From Blasia pusilla (Eukaryota; Marchantiophyta; Marchantiopsida; Blasiales): a stretch of DNA of 64,000 bases. Both the position numbers and the translations under genes were made by a program. The notes below the pieces were generated by a model. It saw nothing but the letters and a program-made list of their open reading frames with translations. It was not told the origin of the DNA and ran no database searches. Of the stretch, positions 11,137 through 20,853 are shown one piece after another; positions within the stretch are counted from its first letter, which is position 1; each line of letters starts with the position of its first letter. Where the stretch lies: NCBI GenBank assembly GCA_050084515.1, contig CM114274.1:27776001-27840000 (forward strand), given 5' to 3'.

Positions 11137-11312
11137 GTCTGGCTGGCTTAGATTTTGTACGATGTTTTTTAGACAACGGACGTAAACAACAAGTCAGGAA
11201 AACGGAGGCGTAGTTACGGCTCCGTTTTCCTGGGGAATCCTATCCATCACTCGGACAACGGACTGAAGATAAGAATATCATCTATGTAACATCGTACAAA
11301 ATCCAAGCCAGT
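11137..11312. repeat. foldback made of RT and methyltransferase scraps
   Basis: The RT segment TGGCTTAGATTTTGTACGAT (plus strand, about 11,145-11,164) recurs inverted at about 11,288-11,310. Between them is a ~55-bp minus-strand piece of the methyltransferase gene (11,167-11,222; same as plus 20,645-20,697), including a perfect hairpin with 13-bp arms at 11,195-11,207 and 11,220-11,232. Confidence 0.75.
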
Positions 11313-11900
11313 CAGAATCCTATCCATCACTCTCTAAAACTCTGCTGGAGCGTTCTTCAACCCAAATGGTAAGAACCGCCATTGATACAAGCAATCTCTC
11401 CCAAACCGATCTATCCCCCATAATGATGTCTTCTCCCTGTCCTCCAACCTGATAGGAAGTTGATGATAGCCAGCACGAAGATCTAAAGTACTGAAGATAT
11501 TTTCATGTCCTACCACATCAAAGATCTCCTCAGCAGTAGGCATGGCGTACCGATCTGACCTCGTCTATCGGTTGATAGGACGGTAATCTCCACACATCCG
11601 CCTATTTGTCCAATTGCCATACATATCCTTCTTCGCCGGCATGATTGTGGCAGATGCATACTCCAAGAAGTCCTGACTCCTGTTCTGAATCAAGGCTCGC
11701 TCCATATCAGAATACCTGTAGGGTCGACGAAAGATCGGCGTATCACTAGCCAACTCAATCCGTATCCCGGGACCCTTCAGCATACCCAAGTCTCTCAAAC
11801 TGAAGGCAAAACAACCGACATGCCCTCTCAAAAACCTATGAACTCGCCGTCGCTCTCCTCCTATCAACTTGAGACCTATCACAGGCTCCCAAGTCTCCAT
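11290..11900 (-). pseudogene. gypsy G2 reverse transcriptase fragment
   Basis: Two minus-strand frames cover the RT from GGERRRVHRFLRGHVGCFAF (about 11,800-11,860) through RRMCGDYRPIN (about 11,570-11,600), EEIFDVVGHENIFSTLDLRAGYHQLPIRL and YQWRFLPFGLKNAPAEF to YIDDILIF near 11,275-11,300, where the copy breaks at the foldback. RNase H and integrase of G2 are missing. It is closer to intact than the G1 RT: only a stop near 11,565 and one near 11,333. Confidence 0.9.
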
Positions 11901-12187
11901 CGTGACCTCACTCGGAGAGACGCAACCTCCGGCTTTGGTTGCTATGTAGCAACCCTAGCCACCTCTGCAACAGCCACTCCACTCTGACCTCTTGCACTAT
12001 GCTCCACATCCGAAAAATGAACATGTGCTACTCTAGCCGCCTTCGCACTCTCTGCTTGAACGACGTCCTAGGAAGTCCATGGGTCCCTATCTCTCCTCGT
12101 TTTTCCCCCACCCAATGCATGTACAAACCCTGTAGGAAATGGTCCAACTCGTGGACGTGACGGCATGGATGACACTCGCATCCATCT
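11901..12187 (-). other. gypsy G2 linker between methyltransferase and RT
   Basis: Corresponds to G1 6,492-6,768. The frame changes somewhere inside, because the methyltransferase frame (ending 12,188) and RT frame (starting 11,900) differ. No motif recognised. Confidence 0.5.
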
Positions 12188-13513
12188 CTACTCAGCCATA
12201 CCTAGGCTGAATATCCATGTGAGACAATTGAGGTCCATTGCCTGCCCCAACACCCATCTTTGGGATGCCTCAGTCATCCCTGGCATCGCCGTAGTACCGG
12301 TAGCGAACCCCACGGCGCGCTCGCGCTCATCGGTTGTAGGCTCCTCCAATGCTCCGGTCACCTCATCCCAAATCATGTATGGCCCCCCCTGACAAAAGGC
12401 ATGGGATGTTGGGAAGATCACCAATGTAGGTAAGGTTGCCCTCAACTCCCCCATCCTATTGGCCATGGCCAACGGTGGTCTATCATCCCGTGTCACCACC
12501 TGATATCGACGCCCTGAGCCCAAAATAGCATCCACTGTGAGATGTGGTGCTCTCTTGACTCCATCGTATGCTCAACTCAGTACCTTTGATGGTATCAAGT
12601 TCGTCCACCACTGTTGTGGACGATGGGCACGTGATCCAACTCTCGCCGCATCTAATAACACAACAGGTCCCAACCAGGACCTCACCTGATACACACTCGT
12701 CATCACACGTGCACGAGTGCCTCCCAACAACGACACGTTCTCCAAGATGTACGTTGGAGAACATGTCTGACTCTCTTGCAAGTGTCGTACTACTCGCAGC
12801 ATCTTCCAAAACATCCTTGACCTCGGATCGTGCAATCCAAATCCTCAGCCAGCTGATGAATGACCCTTACATGGCCATCCTGCAATCACCAAATGAATGG
12901 TGCCAACTCTATCTAGATCCTGCGCCCCCACCAAAGAGATGTCAGCGGGTAGTGTATGCTGATATCCCCGTACTACAGATACCGGAAACAACTCAGGATA
13001 CCTCTGGACCAATCTTGCTATGTGACGTAATGATACTCGCCACGTGGTCTCATCTCTCTCCACATAAAGGTACTGATGCACCCGTATGCCCGCCTACAAT
13101 ACTGCAGCCAATCCGGTGTTAATCCCTCCGAAGAGATATAACACCCTAACACCCTCCTCTCGACAGTGCCACACAATGGGTGTGGTATCCAGTGGGATCA
13201 ACGTGTCCACTCCAAGAGCCCGATCACCACATGACTCTCGCTGCTCCGGGATGAAAGCATGACTCCACGCCTGCCTCACGAGGTCGTCGGCACTCCTCTG
13301 TAGCTCTCGAGTCGCACCCCACAATGGTGAACAGGTCTCGCCAACATGGGAAGAGACACTCGCCATGGCATGTCTCTTCGTGGGATTATCCGCTACTGGG
13401 ACACCCTCTGCATGTGCGTTCCCCTCCAACAACTCTCCTGGCCAGCTAACACTACCAGTGAAAGCCGCCAACGTGGTCACAGACTCACCTCGTGATCGAC
13501 CACTTCGTCCCAC
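12188..13513 (-). pseudogene. C5-cytosine DNA methyltransferase domain in gypsy G2 pol (best preserved)
   Basis: All pieces lie in one minus-strand frame of 442 codons with only three internal stops (near 13,093, 12,842 and 12,572). Motif I: LYLFGGINTGLAAVL (about 13,095-13,140). Motif IV: LVIAGWPCKGHSSAG (about 12,845-12,890), with the catalytic Pro-Cys. Motif V-like DPRSRMFWKMLRVV. Motif VI: YILENVSLLGG (about 12,730-12,765). Motif VIII: GSRAHRPQQWWTNLIP (about 12,585-12,635). Motif IX: TTDERERAVGFA. Motif X: LGQAMDLNCLTW (about 12,215-12,255). A short target-recognition region of about 90 residues separates VIII and IX. The frame is shared with the protease at 13,730-14,008. The first ~120 residues are a linker conserved with G1, G3 and G4. 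The stops fit CAG-to-TAG and CGA-to-TGA changes. I infer an element-borne enzyme able to methylate element cDNA or host DNA when intact. Confidence 0.92.
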
Positions 13514-14021
13514 AAACTACACGGGTAACTGACTAATCCGGCCGTTACCTGTCCGCCACCCTGGCTGATAAGCAACGGTCTCCTCCCAAAAGTCAAGGAT
13601 GAATCCAAGGGGATATAACACTGTACTCCCCACCAACACATCGTATGACTCAGCTGATGTCGTAATCGTACGTGTGCGCACCATAGCACTCTTCGTCTCA
13701 TGCTCTGGCTGGACTCTGACAACTATCTCCTATCGAGTCATATACTGCGAGGGTGACACGCCCCCAATCGAGGTCTGTATGTGGAAGGGACAAGGCTCAA
13801 TGTCGGCCTTCCATAACCCCAACGCTAAACACGCCGCCTTCCCTAACATCAAGGGTTGCGCTCCCGAATCAAGTAGTACGCGTTGCGGGTGGTATACTTT
13901 CCCCGTCGAACTAACTAAGCAAGATACTCTAGCTCGGTTATCCAATAACACTACTCCAGGTGTCACCACTGCTCGCTCTATGGCTGGTCGAGCTGGCATA
14001 TCTACCAACGTCCAGCGGTAG
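13514..14021 (-). pseudogene. gypsy G2 aspartic protease
   Basis: LLDSGAQPLMLGKAACLALG at about 13,810-13,870 is the retropepsin active site, followed by PCPFHIQTSIGGVSPSQYMT and, after a TAG near 13,729, IVVRVQPEHETK and AESYDVLVGSTVLYPLGF. G1 has Gln at the TAG position. The whole stretch is in frame with the methyltransferase (14,008 to 12,188 is a multiple of three), with a further stop near 13,517. Upstream it adjoins the two zinc knuckles of gag. Confidence 0.88.
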
Positions 14022-14427
14022 GCCCTTGGCCTACCTCTGGACGTGCCCCTCGACGAAGGTCAAAACATCTATCCCTGGTGTGACCATATTTGTGGCAATA
14101 GTCACACTAGTGCTGTGGTGGGGCCATCCTCTGTGGCTCCTAAGCAATTGGAGGCGCTGGTGGTCCTCTCCCATGCTGTGGGCAAGTCTCTCTGCCTATG
14201 GGCCCCTCCACACATCCAACAAGACCACATCGGTCCCTTCTGGGCAACATATGTAGGTACGGGTCGTTGCCTCATAGGCTCACGGTACCCGCCCTGCTCT
14301 CAGGGAACACTGGCCCGCTCTCGTGGTACTGGTGCTCGTTGTGGCACCTGTGGGTTCACCGTCGCTCGTGGATCCGTCGACACCAGCGGTCACTACCAGC
14401 TCCTCACTCATATTGAGCTCAATACGC
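14022..14427 (-). pseudogene. gypsy G2 gag, nucleocapsid end
   Basis: Minus-strand reading gives CWMCGGAHRQRD (first knuckle, about 14,185-14,220; last Cys lost) and CDYCHKYGHTRDRC (second knuckle, about 14,070-14,112, complete CCHC). Gag is cut at 14,428 by the family B LTR and resumes at 15,699. Frameshifts separate the pieces. Confidence 0.75.
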
Positions 14428-15698
14428 TGTCGTATAGTAAAATCAACCAGTGTGTAAACTCCTTCTTCATTAAGTATTAGATAGAGTTTCATTAGTATTA
14501 AGTAAATTGGCTTAGAAAAAGGAAATTCTTATGTTTAAACCTCTTTATGGTGCCTATTTTATGCGGGCCCAACTTTAGAAAAGGAGGTAATAAATAAAAG
14601 ATGACTTTATCAAAGTAAAGTAGTTGCTTTAATGAAAAGCAAAAGTAGTATTGGTTGGTGGCTAGGTTAGTTGGGATAATTTGGAAAATATCATGTGGGT
14701 AAAAAAAGATATTTTGGAAGAGATAGGAGGAAATCTACTTCTGTCAAAATATCATTGGCTAAGCCTTGAGAGGAAGCCATGTGGCACAAGATAAGATAAG
14801 CTCTATTTCGTACTCGTGTGGATCCCTTGTGAGTATATAAAGAGGAGGGACCTTCAAGGGTTCATCACCTTCTATTCCACATCTTGAGTCTCTCGTGTCT
14901 CTCTTGAGTGTATGGCTTTGGGATTGCTTGCTCTTCCAATGAGAGTGGATCACCCCTCTTGGGAGAGTAACTTGATCATGGTCTATTCTTCGAGAGGTTT
15001 CTAGAGTGTGGTATGTGTGTGTGTGTGAGGATGAGAGGTTTGTCACCGTAGAGGAGTTTAGTCATACTAAAATAGCGGATGTTTTGGCTTGTTACTTTCC
15101 CAATGAGAGTGGATTACCCCTCTTGGGAGAATAACTCCGCCAAAACCCATTCTTGAGGAGAGTAGAGAATGTCTGTCAAGCATGGATAGGGATGGAGCAC
15201 GAGATGTGCCCGACTTTCCTTTCCTCAATCCTTACCATGTCAAGGTACTCTTTGTAGATAGGCATTGGTTCACTCGCTATTTAGTTTATCACTTTGGGGA
15301 GGCGTTTATGAACCAGGTCATGCAATCTCCAACTCCGGTGATTCTTCCTATCGTCACATATGGAAGGACATGGGATTGTACTTTGTATATCCTTATATAG
15401 CGATCCATGGATATCAATAGGCCTAGTCAAGTAGGGTTTAATACTTGTTGTGCTATCTTCCTCGTGTACAAGCGTAAAATAGTTTATAAGGATTTTATAG
15501 TTAGGAATTTCGGGGTCCGATGTTACGAAGAAGTGATCGCCTGGGCACTTCCATATGTAATACCTGTCGTGAGAGAATGGAGAGTGTACATCATAATTTT
15601 GTATTGAAAAAGGAAAACTTATTAGAGAGTTCACCTTGCATCGACCGCATCTACCGCATCTAGAAGGCCCGCCCTTGCTCAAAGAAAGATTCTCGACA
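14428..15698 (+). repeat. family B LTR, plus orientation, 1,271 bp, inside gypsy G2 gag
   Basis: It starts TGTCGTATAG and ends TTCTCGACA, giving 5-bp inverted ends TGTCG/CGACA. A promoter is suggested by GTATATAAAGAGG at 14,833-14,845. Two ~70-bp direct repeats with CCAATGAGAGTGGAT lie at about 14,935-15,005 and 15,097-15,167, and a (TG)n tract at 15,013-15,027. A matching copy lies inverted at 18,678-19,909. Flanks do not show an obvious 5-bp target duplication (TACGC versus CGAAA). An open stretch of about 142 codons (15,182-15,607, one stop near 15,398) runs in the sense direction. I read it as a solo LTR; a large DNA-transposon terminal repeat is a weaker alternative. Confidence 0.78.
15182..15607 (+). 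pseudogene. unidentified ORF inside family B LTR
   Basis: Reads MDRDGARDVPDFPFLNPYHV and later MNQVMQ, a stop, then DINRPSQVGFNTCCAIFLVY and RNFGVRCYEEVI. The two halves share one frame. The inverted LTR at 18,769-19,162 encodes the same residues with few changes, but a ~40-bp deletion shifts its frame. The opposite strand also has an open frame over the same stretch, so which strand, if any, was coding cannot be decided. No family recognised. Confidence 0.3.
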
Positions 15699-16420
15699 CG
15701 AAAACGCTTAGACAACTCAAAGACCACCTTCAATATGGGCTTCGTTGTGTGAATCAGCATCGCATCTCGGACTCTCCTCCGTAGTTCTCGGTCCGGAACC
15801 CCGTACCAATATTGGACTGACTGCGCCTCAATCACTCCATACGTAGCAATGATCAGCCTCCTCATGCGTGTGAATGCCTGTCTCAGACTCTCACCCGATC
15901 GTCGCTGAAAATCTCAGAGACTCTTGTTTGCATGCAGACGGTAGCTCTTCCCCAAATCGAAGAACTCCAATGTGGGGCTGAAGCTGGGTGGCCCTCTACC
16001 ACCAGAGGTCTCTGCCACATCGCCTGTCTCATTGCCCTCCTCTCCATCTAGTCTCCGGGTTGATGGTGTGGGTCTCTCTCCTCTCACAATCCCATCATAT
16101 GCCTCGTGACCACTAGTGGACACATACCCTGAAGCCCAATACATCCTCCAGGCATCAATCTCTACTGAATGTAGTGATCAAAACTGCATGTAGTCATCCA
16201 TCGGAGGACCCTCCAAGTGCTGGAACAACCCCTTCCATGCCATGAAAGGGTTGAACTGTGTCGGGGTCCGTATCTCCTAGAAGTCGCACCACGTGTCGAA
16301 CTCTTGGATAAAATCATCTAAGTCGATGGTGCCCACTACACCCGAGAAATGACGCATACCCCGATGGCCCATGTCGTCCATCTCCTACCAAATACTACTA
16401 TCTCTGTCTGCGACCTCGTC
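15699..16420 (-). pseudogene. gypsy G2 gag, capsid part
   Basis: Continuation of G2 gag beyond the family B LTR. It reads IIATYGVIEAQSVQYWYGVP and RELRRRVRDAMLIHTTKPIL (about 15,725-15,855), matching the G1 capsid segment at 9,800-9,945. Upstream is a Ser/Thr/Gly/Glu-rich N-terminal region (15,914-16,144) and a segment at 16,190-16,260 also seen in G4 at 35,235-35,305. Stops and frameshifts occur near 15,910 and beyond 16,144. Confidence 0.78.
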
Positions 16421-17287
16421 ACCAGACCCAATGTCTAGTGATGACGATCCAGCCACGGATGGATGTCGAGGTAGCTCCTCACTGGTAACCCCTCGGTATC
16501 TCACTCCACTCCGTGTCACACCACTACTACTGCTCGCACTACCCCGTTCTTCCAAACCCGAGAAGAACGCCGTGATGACAAACCCTATCTCACCCGCTCA
16601 AGCACTCAGACTCACCGAGAGTCTCCCACACGCCTTACTAGCTCACATATGCTAACATCAATCCCGTGATGACATACCCGGCCTCACGCACACTCAACAC
16701 TCGGGCTCACCATGAGCCTCCCAACTGACTCAACTAACCTAGCGACACTCTCTCGGGTCATACACGCGACCCCTACTCGGCAACCGCCGTATATCCACCA
16801 ACATGCTACACATGAACATAATCTACACTCGTCAACATCACTACACCCACCTAGCACCAGCTACTACCCGATACCCAGCACTCTCAATCACACACGACAA
16901 GTGCGGCAAAAGGGACTCAAATGGGTAACCTGATCACGCCCTCCAACCTGCTGCATCATCAACATGCACTCTTCCACATGATATGACAACCTCCGCAACA
17001 CGACACTCTCCTCGACCAACACGTCGTTCCTCCTATCAGCAGATGCAGACAACATGTCGGCATCATGCGCACCGCCCCTCCATTGTCAACTCTCGCCGCC
17101 TGTCGTTGTCCGCCCATCCGCAACCTAAACGCCTCTGCATCCCAGCAGCCCCCGCCTCTACAACCTTTCCTTCCTGCTCTTTCTTGACACTCTCGCTACT
17201 CTCGACGATGCACTCGCCGCCCTACTCCGTACTACACTCTGCCACTATCCTCAATCCCTGTGCACCAGCAAACTCTGAGAAAAACGG
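16421..17287 (-). other. gypsy G2 gag N-terminus and leader
   Basis: No intact frame. The stretch near 16,870-16,940 matches the G1 leader near 10,655-10,720, which sets its identity. CA-rich plus strand. The G2 5' LTR is not recognisable in full. Confidence 0.5.
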
Positions 17288-17440
17288 AGTTGGAGCACCT
17301 CTCTTATATGTGTGTGAGATAGGACTAGGGTGCTAGCGTCCGGATTCCTTGATAGCACAAGGTGGACGAGGCTTGATATGTCGATGTAGATTGAGGAGTT
17401 GAGTTTTAGGCCAAGTGAGCCGTTTTTACTACTCTTTATT
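17288..17440 (+). repeat. gypsy-family LTR fragment (R/U5), plus orientation
   Basis: About 150 bp closely matching 23,773-23,930 of the G3 LTR (GTTGGAGCACCTCTCTT through CTCTTTATTTTT). It is oriented opposite to the adjoining G2 element, so it is a separate fragment. 17,441-17,565 beyond it holds nothing recognised. Confidence 0.75.
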
Positions 17441-17565
17441 TTTACATGAGAAAGATGCCAGGGGCTCGTGGGAATTCGTTGTGTGCAGGTAGGCAAGCGA
17501 GTTTCCTTGGTCGGCTGTGTTGCAGGTGTTGGTCATTTCTCTTCGGAAGACCGTGGGGGGAAGCG

Positions 17566-18633
17566 CTATCCTACTTGACTTCTCACTAAGCCTTTCATTC
17601 CTCCTCTACCAAAGTTGGTATTCAACGGCATACCATTCTGCGTTGAATGAATCTTCCCATCTTTGAAGTTTGCTATTCCATTCCTAAGAGCTTCTGAAAT
17701 ATCCTCACATTCTCGACGTTGATGCTCAACACTATCACACCATATACATCTTCTCACAAAGTTCCTACTTGTCGAAGGAGCACCAACACTAGGATTCCTA
17801 TCAAGTTTAAGCTCTGCCATTTCTACTCTCAATTCTCTCAAACCTTTCACCAACTCATCTATAGCAAAATCTTCAAGTTTTGTTGAAACGGGCTTAGGCA
17901 ATGGATTTGAAATTAATACCTCCGACTTGAATAGTGCGGTTCTACCTCTACTTCGATTTTTCTTTGTAAGGATAGCAACAACTTCTTCCACTTTCTTCCA
18001 AATAGTGCTGACACCTCCTTCTTCGGTCTTATCCGCCAACATTATGAAAAGCTTATCCTCCAAATTCTCGTCAACCGCCTCAAGGAATAACTCAGTTTTC
18101 CTCAAGTCTAGAGTTGCTCTTTCGGAAGAAGAAAGCTGAAAAAACCGCTTCTCAAACTCACGCAATAATTCATTTGGAGTCATTCCCTTCCCTAGACGTT
18201 GCTCTATCTATTCTAAAAAACTCCTCTTAGTCACCCGATCCACATCATCATCGAAGAATTCTCCTTTCAGCAATTGCTCATACTCCTCACACGAGGTCGG
18301 ATTTTCTGCTCTCAACTTCTTCACTTGACTACGAATCTCTCGTATTACAACTAACTCAAAACTTGACACCATATCACCTTCATGTACACAATTTACCTCT
18401 ATCTCACAGACATACTCTCGAACATACTTTGTGACGATCCTCCCATTAAATCTTCCCAACTTCTTTACAATCGCTTGAAGAGCCCTTGTTGATCTTTGCT
18501 CTCCTATGTGAACTCCTCCTTGTTGGCTCAAAAATATTGTCAAAGTTCGGAGAAGATCCTCAGCTCCCTCACTTCCCATTGATGAAGTACTACCAAAAGT
18601 AGTCATCTTGATAAGACTCCAACTTGCAAACAC
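17566..18633 (-). pseudogene. family B retrotransposon gag (one stop)
   Basis: A single minus-strand frame of about 355 codons interrupted by one TAG near 18,205. The N-terminal half is acidic and helical (EEYEQLLKGEFFDDDVDRVT). The middle reads GMTPNELLREFEKRFFQLSS and LRKTELFLEAVDENLEDKL, similar in style to retrotransposon gag capsids. The C-terminal part has one CCHC knuckle, CIWCDSVEHQRREC (about 17,715-17,757). It lies 44 bp downstream, in element sense, of the family B LTR at 18,678-19,909, so it is the gag of that element. Protease and pol are missing: the element is truncated at 17,566. It may equally be a non-autonomous gag-only element. Confidence 0.72.
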
Positions 18634-18649
18634 AATCTACCGCCTCAAA

Positions 18650-18677
18650 GATCTCTCAGTGGAAGCACCATTTATCG
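18650..18677 (-). other. candidate primer-binding site of family B element
   Basis: On the minus strand, immediately after the LTR end, the sequence reads CGATAAATGGTGCTTCCACT. A primer-binding site is expected here, and TGG-initial sites pair with tRNA CCA ends. I cannot name the tRNA. Confidence 0.4.
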
Positions 18678-19909
18678 TGTCGAGAGCCTTTCTTCGAGCA
18701 AGGGCGGGCCTTCTAGCTACGGTAGATGCAGTCGATGCAAGGTGAACTCTCTAAGAAGTTCTCCTTTTTCAATACAAAATTATGATGTACACTCTCCATT
18801 CTCTCACGAAAAGTATCACAAATGGAAGTGCCGAGGCGATCACTTCTTCGTAACATCGGACCCCGAAATTCCTAACTATAAAATCCTTATAAACTATTTT
18901 ACGCTTGTACATGAGAAAGATAGCGCAATTAGTGTTAAACCCTACTTGAGCAGGCCTATTGACATCCATGGGTTGCTTAAGGACATACAAAGTACAATCC
19001 AATGTCCTTCCATATGATCTGGTTCATGAACGCTTCCCCAAAGTGATAAACTAAATATCGAGTGAAATAGTGTCTATCTACAAAGAGTACCTTGACATGG
19101 TATGGATTGAGGAAAGGAAAGTCGGGCACAACTCGTGCTCCACCCCTATCCATGGTTGACAAACATTCTTTTATCTCCTCAAGAATGGATTTTGGCGAAA
19201 TTATTCTCCCAAGAGGGGTAATACACTCTCATTAGGGAAGTAACAAGCCAAAACATTCACTATTTTAGTATGAATAAACTCCTCTAAGGTGACAAACCTC
19301 TCATCTCCACACACACACACACACATCACACTCTAGAAACCTCTCGAAGAATAGACCATGATCAAGTTACTCTCCCAAGAGGGGTGATCCACTCTCATTG
19401 GAAGAGCAAGCAATCCCAAAGCCATACACTCAAGAGAGACACGAGAGACTCAAGATGTGGAATAGAAGGTGATGAACCCTTGAAGGTCCCTCCTCTTTAT
19501 ATACTCACAAGGGATCCACAAGAGTACGAAATAGAGCTTATCTTATCTTGTGCCACATGACTTCCTCTCAAGGCTTAGCCAATCATATTTTGACACAAGT
19601 AGATTTCCTCCTATCTCTTCCAAAATATCCTTTTTTACCCACTTGATATTTTCCAAATTGCCCCAACTAACCTAGCCACCAACCAATACTACTTTTGCTT
19701 TTCATTAAAGCAACTACTTTACTTTGATAAAGTCATCTTTTATTTATTACCTCCTTTTCTAAATTTGGGCCCGTATAAAAGAGGCACTATAAAGAGGTTT
19801 AAACATAAGAATTTCCTTTTTCTAAGCCAATTTACTTAATACTAATGAAACTCTATCTAACACTTAATGACAAAGGAGTTTACATACTGGTTGATTTTAC
19901 TATACGACA
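18678..19909 (-). repeat. family B 5' LTR, minus orientation, 1,232 bp
   Basis: Reverse-complement counterpart of 14,428-15,698 with the same TGTCG/CGACA ends, TATA region (about 19,494-19,506), AC/TG tract (19,308-19,326) and internal duplicated block. It is followed in element sense by a primer-binding-site position and gag, so it is a 5' LTR. It sits inside the protease region of gypsy G3: the flank GCGAGTACCACACA matches uninterrupted G1 sequence near 8,360. Confidence 0.8.
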
Positions 19910-20100
19910 GCGAGTACCACACAATATATCACCCGACAAGAGGTCGTGGTGAGGATTCGCCCGGGATATCCTTCAGATGAGTATGTGGTGCGAGCCAAGG
20001 CGATAGTGATTGATGCAGAGTCCTACGACGTCTTGGTTGGTGGAGCACTGTTGTACCCGATGGGGTTTTCCTTGGATTAAAAGGAGGAGTTCATGTCCTA
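19910..20100 (+). pseudogene. gypsy G3 protease C-terminal fragment
   Basis: Plus-strand sequence matches G1 8,192-8,370: it encodes the tail after the active site (ESYDVLVGGALLYPMGF-like, about 20,018-20,075). The Asp-Ser-Gly half was removed when the family B element entered at 19,909. Confidence 0.75.
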
Positions 20101-20735
20101 CAGACTAGGATGGCAGTCAAGTGAGGGGCGTCTTAGCTCATTACATGTTTGATTCACAGGTGCAATGATCCAGCGCCGGCCAGGAGAGATGGCGACCTTA
20201 GGAGCATTTAGGAGCGCCATCACTTGGCCTAGTGATTTGATTGAGGGACATGTCCATGCAGAGGATACTCCCATTCCTAACATTTCTATGGAGAGGAGTA
20301 TCATGATCGCCACATCAATCCGTGGAGGAGAGGTGTTGCTTTGGGGCTCGACTGAGGAGCTTCGACACTTAGGCATTAAGCATGTGCAGGCCGCATGGAG
20401 CGAGACGTTTGCACTAGAGCGTGACGGGTTAGAGGAATCCAAAGTAGCCGGGAGTGCTATGATGACGCCCTTGGATACCACACCCATTGTGTGGCGCATC
20501 CCAGAGGAGGATATTCAAGTGCTCAATCTCTTTGGAGGGATCAGCACTGGATTAGTTGTCGTTTTGCAGGCAGGAGTAAGCGTGCGGCAATACCTGTATG
20601 TGGAGATTGATGATGTTGCAAGGCGCGCTTCACTTCACCATGTGGCATAGTTACGCCTCCGTTTTTCTGACTTGTTGTTTGCCTCCGTTGTCTATCTTCG
20701 ACGCGATAGAACTCTACCTACGTCAAAATAAGATG
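20101..20735 (+). pseudogene. gypsy G3 methyltransferase N-terminal part
   Basis: The open frame 20,165-20,650 reads the conserved linker (GEMATLGAFRSAITWPSDLI) and then motif I LNLFGGISTGLVVVLQAG (about 20,521-20,574) and YLYVEIDDVARRASLHHVA. Unlike G1 and G2, motif I here is free of stops. Beyond motif II the frame ends (TAG at 20,648) and motifs IV-X are missing: the sequence passes at about 20,735 into a copia scrap and then RT. Confidence 0.85.
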
Positions 20736-20741
20736 TGACAA

Positions 20742-20853
20742 ATATGTGATACTTAAAACATAGTCATTGATGCTCTGCGATCCTTTCCTCACTTCATTCA
20801 ATTGTTGTTTCAATTGAAAATTTATGGCCTTTGTAGATGTTTGGAAAAGTTCC
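20742..20853 (-). repeat. copia gag fragment inside gypsy G3
   Basis: About 110 bp matching copia gag at 1,861-1,975 (shared TCATTGATGCTCTGCGATC and CCTTTGTAGATGT). It is flanked by gypsy methyltransferase on the left and gypsy RT on the right, with no LTRs of its own. Confidence 0.85.

Noticed and set aside
14428-19909. A single DNA transposon with 1.2-kb terminal inverted repeats
   Set aside because: Repeats have LTR-type TG...CA ends and a TATA box, and the right one is followed by a primer-binding-site position and gag; flanks lack a matching target duplication.
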